Shown: positions 9,031 to 20,010 of the stretch, in pieces
How positions within the stretch are numbered: position 1 is the stretch's first letter
How the letters are laid out: each line of letters opens with the position of its first letter
Source: Ga0077555 sp033764055
Lineage (GTDB): Bacteria > Pseudomonadota > Alphaproteobacteria > Rhizobiales > Hyphomicrobiaceae
NCBI GenBank assembly: GCA_033764055.1
Contig: JANRJI010000079.1
Location: 9,258-73,257 of the forward strand
Direction of reading: 5' to 3'
Length of the DNA stretch: 64,000 nucleotides
Notes under the pieces: model-generated
Told to the model about the DNA's origin: nothing
What the model saw: only the letters and a program-made list of their open reading frames with translations
The model's database searches: none
Made by a program: the position numbers and the translations under genes

Positions 9031-9825
9031 TCAGCCCACCGAAATCCGGTCGCCCACGGCCAGCGCACCCGCAGCGGCGACCTTCGCGTAAATGCCGAAA
9101 TCGGAGTGGCCGAAGGTGCGCTGAAGGACGGCGGGAATTGCCATGTCGCGATGGCCGTTGGCCGGGTCGACGTTGGTGGCATCACAGCGCTGCGTGCGGT
9201 GAAAGACGGCGAGCTCGAGGCTGCCGACGCGGATGGTCTTGTCCAGCCAACCCAGCTCCTCCCAGGCCGGCACACCGTCCAGCATGATGTTGGGCCGGAA
9301 TCGCAGCGGGTCGATCGGCTTGCCCATGATCCGCTCGAGATCGCGCACCGAAGCCAGATTGACGATGTGGACGCACTTGGCGCTCATGTCGGAGAAGCTA
9401 TGGCCCGGAGCGGCGACGACCTTGGGCGCTCCCCGCATCGAATCTTTCATGTAGGCGGCCAGGAACTGCTCGATGAGCTGGCGGCCGATGGCGGTCGCCA
9501 GGTTGCCGCGGGCGACCTGACGGCCGTCGCGCAAGATGGTCAGGGTGCTGGTGGCGTCGTCGAGATGGGTCTCGAGCGTCGCCAAGCGCTCGTCGCGCAT
9601 CAGCATCAGGAAATGAATCTTGGGCAAATACCTGGGGTTTTCCGGATCAAAGCGGCCGGGGCCGTTCTCGATCGCGAAGGCGCGATCGAGCGGGAAAGTG
9701 CCGCCCACCTCCAGCGCCACGCGGCGCATGGGCTCGGGCGACAAACCCTTGACGGGATAGCGGTAGAGGGCGGCGATCTGGGGACCGGCAGGCGCGCTGC
9801 CGGCGGCGGTCGAGCCGGTGGTCAT
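9031..9825 (-). CDS. MOSC domain protein (YcbX-like)
   Basis: A 264-residue protein. The N-terminal barrel begins IAALYRYPVKGLSPEPM, the signature of the MOSC N-terminal beta-barrel, followed by a C-terminal MOSC domain containing RFRPNIMLDG and a Cys in RTQRCDATNVDP. MOSC proteins bind molybdenum cofactor sulfide; YcbX/mARC-type members reduce N-hydroxylated compounds. The conserved Cys in RCDATNVDP is compatible with Moco ligation. No ferredoxin domain is fused, unlike full-length YcbX, so an electron donor would be separate. A GAGG ribosome-binding site precedes the ATG at 9825. The gene is divergent from clpB. Confidence 0.85.
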   Translation of the reverse strand: MTTGSTAAGSAPAGPQIAALYRYPVKGLSPEPMRRVALEVGGTFPLDRAFAIENGPGRFDPENPRYLPKIHFLMLMRDERLATLETHLDDATSTLTILRDGRQVARGNLATAIGRQLIEQFLAAYMKDSMRGAPKVVAAPGHSFSDMSAKCVHIVNLASVRDLERIMGKPIDPLRFRPNIMLDGVPAWEELGWLDKTIRVGSLELAVFHRTQRCDATNVDPANGHRDMAIPAVLQRTFGHSDFGIYAKVAAAGALAVGDRISVG

Positions 9826-10173
9826 GAGGAAGCCTCGCGCTCGGCGTGTTGCAGTGCATCATGCGCCTGCCGCCGGCTCAGGGCAAGGCTGGCGTAACGC
9901 AGGCCGGCGCGACGCTCACAATTCCGGCAAACGCTCGTCCGGCAGTGAGCCTGGCGGCGGCCACCCACCGCGCTGACGGCGTAGCCGACATGCGACACGT
10001 GCTCGGCAGTCGCCCCGCCCCTCTTCAAGCGGCCAGCTGGTCTTCCTAGATAGCTTGTGGGCCAGCCGTCCAGGGGGTCCGGGCTGCGCCTGCACGGCAT
10101 CCGCGGCCCAGAGTTGACCAGAATCACAGCCGCAGGCGCCGCTTCGGGGCTCTTGAGGCGGGTGGAGGACTGA
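9826..10173. other. Divergent intergenic region between MOSC gene and clpB
   Basis: These 348 bp separate the leftward MOSC gene from clpB. No convincing gene is seen: the short open frames have no ribosome-binding sites or recognisable products. The region should hold promoters for both flanking genes; the only candidate identified is the weak heat-shock-type site listed separately. Confidence 0.5.
10023..10051 (+). promoter_or_regulatory. Possible RpoH (heat-shock sigma) promoter of clpB
   Basis: CTTCAA at 10023-10028 and CCTAGAT at 10045-10051 are separated by 16 bp. They resemble the alphaproteobacterial RpoH pattern (CTTG-type -35, CYTATNT-type -10), about 120 bp upstream of clpB. The -35 match is imperfect. 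ClpB is classically RpoH-dependent, which motivates the call. Confidence 0.3.
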
Positions 10174-12768
<2,595 letters not shown>

Positions 12769-12779
12769 GCGACGAACGG

Positions 12780-12803
12780 CTCGGGGCCGCCTGCGGTCCC
12801 GAG
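12780..12803 (+). terminator. Possible terminator after clpB
   Basis: An inverted repeat CTCGGG (12780-12785) / CCCGAG (12798-12803) with a GC-rich interior lies 12 bp after the clpB stop codon. There is no T-run, so the call rests on position and pairing. Confidence 0.4.
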
Positions 12804-12828
12804 TCCGCCTTACATTCCGTTGTCAAAT

Positions 12829-12851
12829 CTGTTCGGACTTAGGTCCGACAG
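12829..12851. repeat. Short imperfect palindrome
   Basis: CTGTTCGGAC and GTCCGACAG pair around a TTAG centre, with one unpaired base. It lies about 90 bp upstream of the hypothetical gene at 12937 and could be an operator or a small hairpin. No function can be assigned. Confidence 0.35.
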
Positions 12852-12936
12852 CTGCTGAGTCGTCGATTTCGTCGTTGACCTCCAACAGACCGTTAAGGAA
12901 ACTCCGGCCGAAAAAAACCGTCAGCACTTCGCGAAG

Positions 12937-13407
12937 ATGCCTAGCCCGCTAGGGGAACCGCTCGTCATGCTCGCCAGGCCACAGCAACTCGTTCTGGACG
13001 AGCTGGAAGCGCGACTGTCCAGATGCCCGGGCACGATGATGAAGCGATCTTCGACCGGGCTAGCCGTGGCGGGCTCGGGGCCGAACGGGTTCGACATGGC
13101 GCTCATCGCCTCAGAAGGCCAGTACCTCGTCGCCTTCGACGGTTGGGAGGAGACGTTCGACGACGTGTCCAATGCCAGCAAGCTGCTCGAAGATGCGGTC
13201 AACGGGCTGGCGCGCTTGCGCATCGACACTCTGGGCGGCAAGAGCTGGCGCTGGACGCTGGAGCGCCTCGACGCGAACGGCCGCTGGGTGCCGCACAGCA
13301 CCGTCGGACAGCCGGTCTGGCGTTTCTGGGGGAAGGCCAAGGTCCACTACCTGCATAACGAGTTCCAGGCAGCCCACACATCGGTGCCGGCCAGCGGGAT
13401 TAGATGA
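12937..13407 (+). CDS. Conserved-looking hypothetical protein
   Basis: The product of 156 residues is not recognised. Its core (GFDMALIASEGQYLVAFDGWEETFDD, then a WRWTLERLDANGRWVPHSTV stretch) has the look of a small alpha/beta soluble protein, with no signal peptide, membrane segment or metal motif. Codon use resembles the neighbours. No clear ribosome-binding site precedes ATG 12937, and ATG 12967 is an alternative that gives 146 residues. Its last 8 bp overlap the end of the convergent methyltransferase gene. Confidence 0.55.
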   Translation: MPSPLGEPLVMLARPQQLVLDELEARLSRCPGTMMKRSSTGLAVAGSGPNGFDMALIASEGQYLVAFDGWEETFDDVSNASKLLEDAVNGLARLRIDTLGGKSWRWTLERLDANGRWVPHSTVGQPVWRFWGKAKVHYLHNEFQAAHTSVPASGIR

Positions 13408-14164
13408 TGGCAGCCAGCCGCGTGTCTTGCGACAGCACAAGACACCAATGGGGCTCGAAATCGGCGCCGAGCGGCCAGATCTGATCCTTGAATATCTCGA
13501 GCATTGGCGTCTCGTAGCGCTTGAACCACTCAGCGCGACACAGCACGAACTTCGTTGCAGCGACGATCGTCTCTCGATCTATGATGCACAGCACGACCAT
13601 CTCCGGATGGCGCTCGAGGTATTGCTGAACGGCGACCATCAACGTCGGATAGCCTGGGTGCAGCATGTCGTCGAGCACGATCAGGCCTCCGGGAGCCATG
13701 ACCTGAGTTGCCAGCTCCAAGTCCTTGGTCAACGCGGCGCGGGAATGCTCGCCGTCGATGTGGAACAGGCGGACCGGCCCGCCGGCCCGTGCCAGGATCT
13801 CTTGCGGCGTGGTCTTGCCGCTGTCTACCTTCCACGTGACGCGCCGTTCCAGACTGATGCCGTGGCGCTGACAGTTCGCCTCGAAGCGCTCCTTCACCTC
13901 GGGGTTCGGCCACTCGAAGATGTCCATGCCGAGCGCCCGCTCGCCGTCGTTCAGACAATGCGCAAGAGCAATGAAGAAGCGCCCCTCGAAAGCACCGATC
14001 TCGGCGACAGAGCCCTTGATGGCCAATTCCTCCTGGAGCGCCATCAAACGGCAGCATATGGCTGCCGCAAAACGCGACGACATGCCGACGACCCGCTCGA
14101 AACCGTCTCGCAGATAGCGATCGGCTGCATCGTTGCCGGTCGCGGGGTAGGTCGGGCTGGTCAT
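13400..14164 (-). CDS. Class I SAM-dependent methyltransferase (Methyltransf_24-like)
   Basis: A 254-residue Rossmann methyltransferase. SVAEIGAFEGRFFIALA is motif I of the SAM site, LGMDIFEW resembles the acidic motif II, and RLFHIDGEHSRAALTKDLELA followed by GGLIVLDDMLHPGYP gives the later motifs, including the metal-like Asp/His residues of the MT24 subfamily. Such enzymes often act on sugars or small secondary metabolites; the substrate here is unknown. AGGAAA about seven bases before the ATG fixes the start. It is a single leftward gene whose 3' end overlaps the convergent hypothetical gene by 8 bp. Confidence 0.78.
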   Translation of the reverse strand: MTSPTYPATGNDAADRYLRDGFERVVGMSSRFAAAICCRLMALQEELAIKGSVAEIGAFEGRFFIALAHCLNDGERALGMDIFEWPNPEVKERFEANCQRHGISLERRVTWKVDSGKTTPQEILARAGGPVRLFHIDGEHSRAALTKDLELATQVMAPGGLIVLDDMLHPGYPTLMVAVQQYLERHPEMVVLCIIDRETIVAATKFVLCRAEWFKRYETPMLEIFKDQIWPLGADFEPHWCLVLSQDTRLAAII

Positions 14165-14299
14165 TTGATTTCCTGTGGCGTCGTACGGAGCCGGAGAGCT
14201 TTGCCACGCTGCGAGGGCGGGCGCCAGTGCATGCGCTACGGCATCGTCGCGGCGAAGTTTTGACCGCCGGTTCGCCGTGCGGCGGCAATCAGGCCGACG

Positions 14300-14740
14300 T
14301 CAGAGCAGCCCGAGCTCCGCAAGCTCTCGACGCAACCTCGGCGGCATCGCCGCGAGGTCGTCCGCCGGACCGCAGGCGATGTCGGCAGGGGCGTCGTCGG
14401 CGACGAGGTAGCGCCAGCCCTGGAAAGGGCGACGTGGCACCGGCCGGACCGGGACCAACGCTGGGTCTAGAATCAGCAACGCGCATGGCGTGCCGTCGTC
14501 CTTGGTGCCCTCGCGAATGTCGGCGATTCTCTGTCGCGCCTGCACGATGCCCTTGATCACCCAGTACAGCGATCCGCCGTCCAGCAGCTCTTCGCGGCGC
14601 TTCGGTGTCTGGAAGGTCCGGTGGAACAGGTCCGCCGGCCTGCGCTCACGCTTCAACTGGCGCACGCGCTCGGCCTGCCAGACCGCCAGCTCCTCGACCG
14701 AGTCGCAGCCAACACAGAGCTTGATGAGATGCAAGGGCAT
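14300..14740 (-). CDS. DUF1489 family protein
   Basis: A 146-residue cytoplasmic protein of the alphaproteobacterial DUF1489 family. Recognisable blocks are MPLHLIKLCVGCDSVEEL at the N-terminus, TRFM-equivalent HRTFQTPKRREELLDGGSLYW, VIKGIVQARQRI and the FQGWRYL segment near residue 107. Family function is unknown. It has no signal peptide or membrane segment. It lies between the methyltransferase and the cyclase gene, all on the same strand but with gaps over 100 bp, so it is probably transcribed alone. Confidence 0.8.
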   Translation of the reverse strand: MPLHLIKLCVGCDSVEELAVWQAERVRQLKRERRPADLFHRTFQTPKRREELLDGGSLYWVIKGIVQARQRIADIREGTKDDGTPCALLILDPALVPVRPVPRRPFQGWRYLVADDAPADIACGPADDLAAMPPRLRRELAELGLL

Positions 14741-14845
14741 GCGTTCCGCCGGGGCTCGCTCACGAGAGCTGATGCTAACGCATTCCCGTGCTGCGTTGAA
14801 TGCGCACCTGACCGAAGCTGTGGATGATACCTGGCGACAAGCGGA

Positions 14846-16555
14846 TCACGTCGGAGCGTCATCGAGGGTGATCTCGCGCGCCCGGGCTACCAGGATCACC
14901 TCCACGGACTCGGTGACGCCCTTCACTGCCACGCGAGCGGTGGCGAAGCCGTCTGCGCGCCAGCCGGCCGCCCTTGCTGCCGCGCGTGAGACGACGAGCT
15001 GGCAGTCCCTCTCGCGCGTCTGGCCCTCGAGCCGGCTCGCCGTATTCACGGTGGCGCCGATAACGGTGACGGCGGCGGTCTCGGCGTAGCCAATCTTGCC
15101 AACCACCATGCTGCCGGCATGGAGGCCGATGCCGACCCCGAGTGGCATGAGGCCTTCTGCCACGAGTTGCGCATTCAGCGCGTCCAAGGCGAGGTCGATG
15201 CGCCGGGCGGCGGCCAGCGCGGCACGCGCCCCCTCGCGCAGACCCGTTTCGCGACCGAACACGGCGAGCAGGCCGTCGCCCATGTATTTGTCGATCCAGC
15301 CGCCCTCGCCGACGATCACCGCGCCGATGGCGAAGTAGAACCGGTTCAGGAGGAAGACGACGTCGTAGGCGAGGCGCCGCTCGGCGAAGGCGGTGAAGCC
15401 CTTGATGTCGAGAAACATCACCGCGAGGTGCCGCTCCATGCCAGCCGCATCGTCCTCGAGCGACTGACCGAGGCGAAAGCGGGCGGTCGTGCCCGGATCG
15501 ACGAGTCGGGTCACGGTGAGCGGCTCCCTCGGCCGAATCTGGCACGCGAGGCGTACGCCTTCGGGGGCGCCGACGGCGCCGAGCGTCACGGCCTCGGCCA
15601 GACTTGGAGGGGGCAGGGCCTCGCGACCAGACTCGATCCTGACCCGACATGTCGAGCAGCGGGCGCGCCCCCCACAGACCGAGGCATGCGGCACCCCGCG
15701 CAAGCGACTGATCTCGAGCAGCGTGGCGCCTTTGGGGCCGGTGACGGTCGGCCCGCCGACGTAGGTGACGGTGACCCGGGGCAACCGCCGCTGGCGGATC
15801 ATCCGCGCCACGGGGAGGGCCAGCGCCGCCGTCAGCGCTGCGACGAACAGGCCGAGCGACCAGAGCCAGACGGTCCGCAGCTCGGCCCGCTGGGCGATGA
15901 TCGGCCAGCGATGCTCGGCCAGCATCGCGTCGCGGGCGGCGGGCGAGGCGAGCTCGGCCGCCTGCTCGCGGCCACCAACGAAGAAACCGGCCAGGGCCAG
16001 GGCCGGCAACAGCACGGCAATTGCCGCAAGCAGTGGCCTTACCCGCCCGTACCAGTCAGCGAGGCGCAGCCAGTAGTGAATGCCGATGCAGGCATGGAGC
16101 CAGACGAGCAGGACAAGCACGGACTGGCTCGCGGCGTTGTCGGGCCACAGCACGGACAATACGGGGCGATAGAAGTCTGCCGTGCCGAAAAGAGCGTTCG
16201 CGACATGTGTCCCGACGATGTGCTCGAGCAGCAGCAGCGGGATCAGGAGGCCTGACGTGAGTTGCAGCGCCTCCCACAGGGGCATTCGCAGCGTGCGACG
16301 CTCGGCGAGCCTCGCCAGGCCGAGCGATATGTGGACGAGGAAGGCCGAGGCCAGCAGCGTCGTGCCAACGGATGAGCGGGTGACGGCGAAGCGCAGCGTC
16401 TGCACGCGCTCCATGGCCTCGACGCCGAGCAGCCCCGCGGCGTGATTGAGGAAGTGGGTGACCACGAAGGCCAGAAGGACGAGCCCAGCGCCCAGCCGCA
16501 GAAGCTGCATGAGGCTACCGCGCAGGAGCACGCGGCGGGGCTTCTGCAGCGTCAT
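14846..16555 (-). CDS. Membrane cytochrome b-like / 2Fe-2S / class III adenylate cyclase fusion
   Basis: Predicted to make cAMP in response to membrane redox state. Its 569 residues fall into three parts. Residues 15-255 hold about six hydrophobic segments with membrane-embedded His at 34, 38, 75, 112, 117, 154 and 160, like the SdhC-type dihaem anchor of Sinorhizobium CyaC. Residues 262-350 form a plant-type ferredoxin domain with Cys294, 300, 303 and 338. Residues 375-560 form a class III cyclase with metal-binding Asp383 (MFLDIKGF) and Asp427 (KYMGDG) and a transition-state Asn/Arg region (VNTASRLEG). The ATG at 16555 removes a non-homologous basic lead. Quinone or haem sensing is inference from the family. 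Confidence 0.85.
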   Translation of the reverse strand: MTLQKPRRVLLRGSLMQLLRLGAGLVLLAFVVTHFLNHAAGLLGVEAMERVQTLRFAVTRSSVGTTLLASAFLVHISLGLARLAERRTLRMPLWEALQLTSGLLIPLLLLEHIVGTHVANALFGTADFYRPVLSVLWPDNAASQSVLVLLVWLHACIGIHYWLRLADWYGRVRPLLAAIAVLLPALALAGFFVGGREQAAELASPAARDAMLAEHRWPIIAQRAELRTVWLWSLGLFVAALTAALALPVARMIRQRRLPRVTVTYVGGPTVTGPKGATLLEISRLRGVPHASVCGGRARCSTCRVRIESGREALPPPSLAEAVTLGAVGAPEGVRLACQIRPREPLTVTRLVDPGTTARFRLGQSLEDDAAGMERHLAVMFLDIKGFTAFAERRLAYDVVFLLNRFYFAIGAVIVGEGGWIDKYMGDGLLAVFGRETGLREGARAALAAARRIDLALDALNAQLVAEGLMPLGVGIGLHAGSMVVGKIGYAETAAVTVIGATVNTASRLEGQTRERDCQLVVSRAAARAAGWRADGFATARVAVKGVTESVEVILVARAREITLDDAPT

Positions 16556-16606
16556 CCTGGGCCTCCCTCGCCCGTGCAGCGGGTGCCCGGGCCCGTTCAT
16601 CTGCTG

Positions 16607-17458
16607 CTATACGAGCATCTTGAATGCATTGCCGTCCCGGACGACGCGACCGGCGGTCGGGCCGGCGAAATGGGTGCCTATCACCAGCGTCCGCGTGCCG
16701 GCGAGCTCGGACAGGATGCGGCGCCGGGTGGCCTCGCCGGCGGCACGATCGAAATCGGCCGTCGAGCACCAGTCGGGTCGGGCGAACTGGCAGGGATGAT
16801 GCGCAAAATCGCCAGTGATCAGTGCTTTCTCGTCCCTCGATTCGATCAGCACGCTACAGTGGCCGGGGGAGTGGCCGTGGCTCGGAACGAAACGGATCTC
16901 GGGGCAGAGGCGGTGATCCGCCTCGACCAGCTCGGCGAGGCCAGCGTCGACGATCGGGCGAACGCTGTCATCGAACACCGGCAGCATGTGCTCGTTCGCC
17001 TTCTGGCTCGCCCAGTACTCGAACTCCTTGCGGCCGAAGACGTAGCGAGCCTTCGGAAACGTCGGCACCCACGTGCCGCCGACCAGCATGGTGTTCCAGC
17101 CGACGTGATCGACGTGCAGGTGCGTGCACATGACGACGTCGATCTTTTCCTTGGGGTAGCCCGCCTCCGCAATGTCTGCGAGAAAGCGGCCCTGCCGCTC
17201 GTTCCAGGTGGGAACTCGGCGGTGCTGCTTGTCGTTGCCGAGGCAGGTGTCGACCATGACAGTGAGCGTCGGCGTCTCGACGATGAGCGCGTGTATGCTC
17301 ATCTTGAGCTTCCCCATCTCATCGGCGAAATGCGGGATCAGCCAGGAAATCGGCCGGATGGCCTCTGGCGCGGCGTCCGGCAGAATGAAGCGGCTGCCGC
17401 CCGTCGTCTCCAACTCGATCACCTTGGTGACAGTCACGTCTCCGATCTTCCAGCGCAT
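16607..17458 (-). CDS. MBL-fold metallohydrolase
   Basis: A 283-residue metallo-beta-lactamase-fold hydrolase. The dinuclear zinc motif is THLHVDHVGW (His113, His115, Asp117, His118), with further ligands in PSHGHSPGHCSVLIE and the Asp of ITGDFAHHP. The general shape (RWKIGDVTVTKV start, VMVDTCLGND before the metal site) resembles quorum-quenching lactonases and aryl hydrolases of the AttM/AidC side of the superfamily; the substrate cannot be told. It is the last of four leftward genes (hemH, RidA, amidohydrolase, MBL) with 36-105 bp spacers, a possible operon. Confidence 0.85.
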   Translation of the reverse strand: MRWKIGDVTVTKVIELETTGGSRFILPDAAPEAIRPISWLIPHFADEMGKLKMSIHALIVETPTLTVMVDTCLGNDKQHRRVPTWNERQGRFLADIAEAGYPKEKIDVVMCTHLHVDHVGWNTMLVGGTWVPTFPKARYVFGRKEFEYWASQKANEHMLPVFDDSVRPIVDAGLAELVEADHRLCPEIRFVPSHGHSPGHCSVLIESRDEKALITGDFAHHPCQFARPDWCSTADFDRAAGEATRRRILSELAGTRTLVIGTHFAGPTAGRVVRDGNAFKMLV

Positions 17459-17563
17459 GGGTCTCGCCTCCGTCTCGATGGCGGGAAGGCTATGCCGTCC
17501 GCGACGCTGGCGCCAAGAGAGTCTTCGTCAGCGCGGTAGGATGCCCTTCGGCCCGCCGGAGGC

Positions 17564-18400
17564 TCAGCGGGCGAAGAGGCGGCGCGCATTGCCGTGGGCA
17601 ATGTTGCGGGCGGCCTCGGGTGGAAGCTGCCCGAGCCACGCGCGATAGCCGGCGATGATGTCGCCATAGCTCGCCCAGCGTTCGTTGATCCATGTGTCGG
17701 AGCCGATCAGGAACCGGTCGGAGTAGCGCTCGAGGAGGATGCGCCATGCTGGCGTGAGCTTTCCCGCGCCGTCGGTCAGGCCCGCACGATAGGACAGCTC
17801 GCCCCAAAGCTCGGCGCGCGCCTGCAGAAAGGCCTCGACCCGCGCCGGCTCGAGCGAGAAGCCGGTGTGTGCCCAGATGACGCGCGCCTTGGGGTTCTGG
17901 TCGTAGAGGATCTCGAGGGCCTCAGCGTCACAATGGCAGTGAAGAAACAAGCCGCTGCCGACGGCAAGGTCGACCGTCCGCTTCACCCACTCGTTTGCAG
18001 CCGCCCTGCCGGACAGGTGGAACTCGCCGATTCCGCGGTAGTAGCCACGCTTGAGCTCCTCCGTCACCAGCTCGAAGATGGCGGGATCGCCCATCCAGCT
18101 GGCGATGTCGGCGCGCACGCGGTAAGGGCGAATGAACGGCACGACCCAGAGATCGGTCGCGCCCGCTCCGACCAGTGCGTGCGTGCCGGTGTTGGGCCGG
18201 CTCGTGGCGAGGATGCCTGTGACCCGGTGGCGCTTGAAAAGCGCAAGCACCTCCTCGAGCTGCAAGTAGGGCCGCGGCTCCCAATTGTAGTGCAGATGGG
18301 CGTCGAAAATCTCCAGCGGCGGATCGCTCGCTCGCGCCGGTAGTGTGAGCGCGAGCAAAGTGAGTGCCGCGCTCAAGGCGGAACGGACGAACGCAAACAT
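17564..18400 (-). CDS. Exported amidohydrolase-family (TIM-barrel) protein
   Basis: About 278 residues. The N-terminus MFAFVRSALSAALTLLALTL-PARAS is a Sec signal peptide, so the enzyme should act in the periplasm. IFDAHLHYN carries the first two metal ligands (HxH) of the amidohydrolase-2 superfamily, HCHCDAEAL and VIWAHTGFS give later barrel ligands, and FLIGSDTWIN gives the final Asp. The substrate is unknown; the family includes decarboxylases and lactonases. The ATG at 18400 has GGGAGAGG just upstream and is preferred over an upstream TTG. It is probably co-transcribed with the RidA gene 48 bp upstream. Confidence 0.8.
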   Translation of the reverse strand: MFAFVRSALSAALTLLALTLPARASDPPLEIFDAHLHYNWEPRPYLQLEEVLALFKRHRVTGILATSRPNTGTHALVGAGATDLWVVPFIRPYRVRADIASWMGDPAIFELVTEELKRGYYRGIGEFHLSGRAAANEWVKRTVDLAVGSGLFLHCHCDAEALEILYDQNPKARVIWAHTGFSLEPARVEAFLQARAELWGELSYRAGLTDGAGKLTPAWRILLERYSDRFLIGSDTWINERWASYGDIIAGYRAWLGQLPPEAARNIAHGNARRLFAR

Positions 18401-18448
18401 GACCTCTCCCAAGCAGCCCGTTCCAGTGCGCCGTCAGCGAACGTCGCC

Positions 18449-18832
18449 TCAATCGACGTAGGCTTGGCACTCGATCTCGACCTTCATCCGCGGGTCGACG
18501 AGACCAGACACCTCGACCAGCGTCGAGGCTGGCCGGTGCTCGCCGAAGTAGGCGATGCGGCGCGGGTTGATGAGTGGGCGCTCCTTGATGTCGGTCATGA
18601 AGACCTGGACCTTGACAACGTGCTGGGGCCCAGCGCCAGCCGCCTTCAGACACTGGTCCATGGCGTCCATCGCCACCTCGAACTGATCGACGACGGAGTC
18701 CGGAATGCTGCCGTCGGCGCGGGCGCCGGTGATGCCCGAGACCCAGACGTTGGGACCGGCACGGGTCACGTGGCAGTAGTGGCTGACAGGCTCACGGAGC
18801 TCCGGCAGAAGGATGCGCTTGATCGACGACAT
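18449..18832 (-). CDS. RidA/YjgF family protein
   Basis: A 127-residue trimeric enamine/imine deaminase-like protein. NVWVSGITGARADGSI and the long EVAMDAMDQCLKAAG helix match the fold. The C-terminal block RPASTLVEVSGLVDPRMKVE contains the Arg and Glu positions used to bind the imino acid carboxylate in active RidA. Archetypal RidA releases ammonia from 2-aminoacrylate; subfamily members have other roles, so the substrate is not certain. GGAGG-type spacing before ATG 18832 is very good. It lies between hemH and the amidohydrolase gene on the same strand. Confidence 0.88.
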   Translation of the reverse strand: MSSIKRILLPELREPVSHYCHVTRAGPNVWVSGITGARADGSIPDSVVDQFEVAMDAMDQCLKAAGAGPQHVVKVQVFMTDIKERPLINPRRIAYFGEHRPASTLVEVSGLVDPRMKVEIECQAYVD

Positions 18833-18875
18833 GGGTACTCCTCCTCATCGCAGGTGGAGGCCGAGCGTAGCCGGA

Positions 18876-19925
18876 TCAGAGCCAGCCCGAAAGCTCGCGG
18901 CGTACGACCGCCTCGATGACGCGCATGCCTTCGGCGCTGTCGTTGAGCGCCGGGAGGTAAGCAAAGTCCTTGCCGCCATTGTCCATGAAGATGCCACGGT
19001 TCTCGACATCGAGCTCCTCCAGCGTCTCGAGACAATCGGCCGAGAATCCGGGAGCCACCAGGGCCAAGCGCTTCACGCCGGACTTGGCGAGCTGTGCGAC
19101 TGTCTCGTCGGTGTAGGGTTGCAGCCAGGGGTCGTTGCCGAAGCGGGATTGGAACGACGTGATCCATCGCTCACGCGGGAGGCCCAACCGTTCGCGAACG
19201 AGGCGCGAGGTCTTCATGCACTGGCAGTGGTAGGGATCACCCTGCTCCAGGTACTTCTGCGGCATGCCGTGGAACGTCGCGACGATCTTCTCCGGCTCGA
19301 AAGCGAGCTTTTCCAGGCCGCCGCGGATCGAGTCGGCGAGGGACTCGATGTAGACTGGGTCGTCGTGCCAGGCCGGTGCCACGCGAACGGCCGGCTGCCA
19401 ACGCATCGTCATCAGGTGGCGGAAGGCCTCGTCGGCGGCCGTAGCGGTCGTCGCAGCGGCGTATTGTGGATAGAGCGGTACCAGCAGGATACGGTCGCAG
19501 CCGGCCTTCTGCAGCGCGTCGATTCGCGAGGCCGTGGAGGGGTTGGCATAGCGCATGGCCCAGTCGACGACCACCTGCGGGTGATCCAGCATGGCCTCAG
19601 CCAGCCTCTCGGCCTGGGACCGCGTGATGGTCTTGAGAGGTCCCTCGTTCAGCGCCTTGTTCCAGATCGCATCGTAATCGCGTCCCTTCGGTCCGGGGCG
19701 CACAGTGAGGATGATCAGGTTCAGGATAGGCCACCACTTCCAGCGCGGCTCCTCGATGACCCGGCGGTCGGAGAGGAACTGCTTGAGGTACCGGCGCATC
19801 GACCAGTAGTCGGTCGCGTCGGGCGTGCCTAGATTGAGGAGAAGGACCCCAACGCGGCCGTGGGCCACGTTCGGATGGTTTGCCGGCCAACTCGCGGGGC
19901 GGGGATCGACGAGGGTGCGCTGCAT
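18876..19925 (-). CDS. hemH: Ferrochelatase
   Basis: Inserts Fe2+ into protoporphyrin IX, the last step of haem b synthesis. The 349-residue length is normal. GVLLLNLGTPD opens the family domain; LVPLYPQYAAATTAT and IVATFHGMPQKYLEQGDPY (His219 as metal-side ligand) follow; LVAPGFSADCLETLEEL provides the conserved catalytic Glu region. No N-terminal signal or C-terminal membrane segment is seen, as in soluble bacterial enzymes. It is the first gene of the leftward group with RidA, and is distant from the hemC/hemD cluster at 43-45 kb. Confidence 0.96.
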   Translation of the reverse strand: MQRTLVDPRPASWPANHPNVAHGRVGVLLLNLGTPDATDYWSMRRYLKQFLSDRRVIEEPRWKWWPILNLIILTVRPGPKGRDYDAIWNKALNEGPLKTITRSQAERLAEAMLDHPQVVVDWAMRYANPSTASRIDALQKAGCDRILLVPLYPQYAAATTATAADEAFRHLMTMRWQPAVRVAPAWHDDPVYIESLADSIRGGLEKLAFEPEKIVATFHGMPQKYLEQGDPYHCQCMKTSRLVRERLGLPRERWITSFQSRFGNDPWLQPYTDETVAQLAKSGVKRLALVAPGFSADCLETLEELDVENRGIFMDNGGKDFAYLPALNDSAEGMRVIEAVVRRELSGWL

Positions 19926-20010
19926 GGGCGGGATATAGCGCCCCGCCCACCGATTTGGAACCTTTCAAAATCGGTACTCGGCAGCCACGGCGCTGGCGAG
20001 CTATGCGTGT

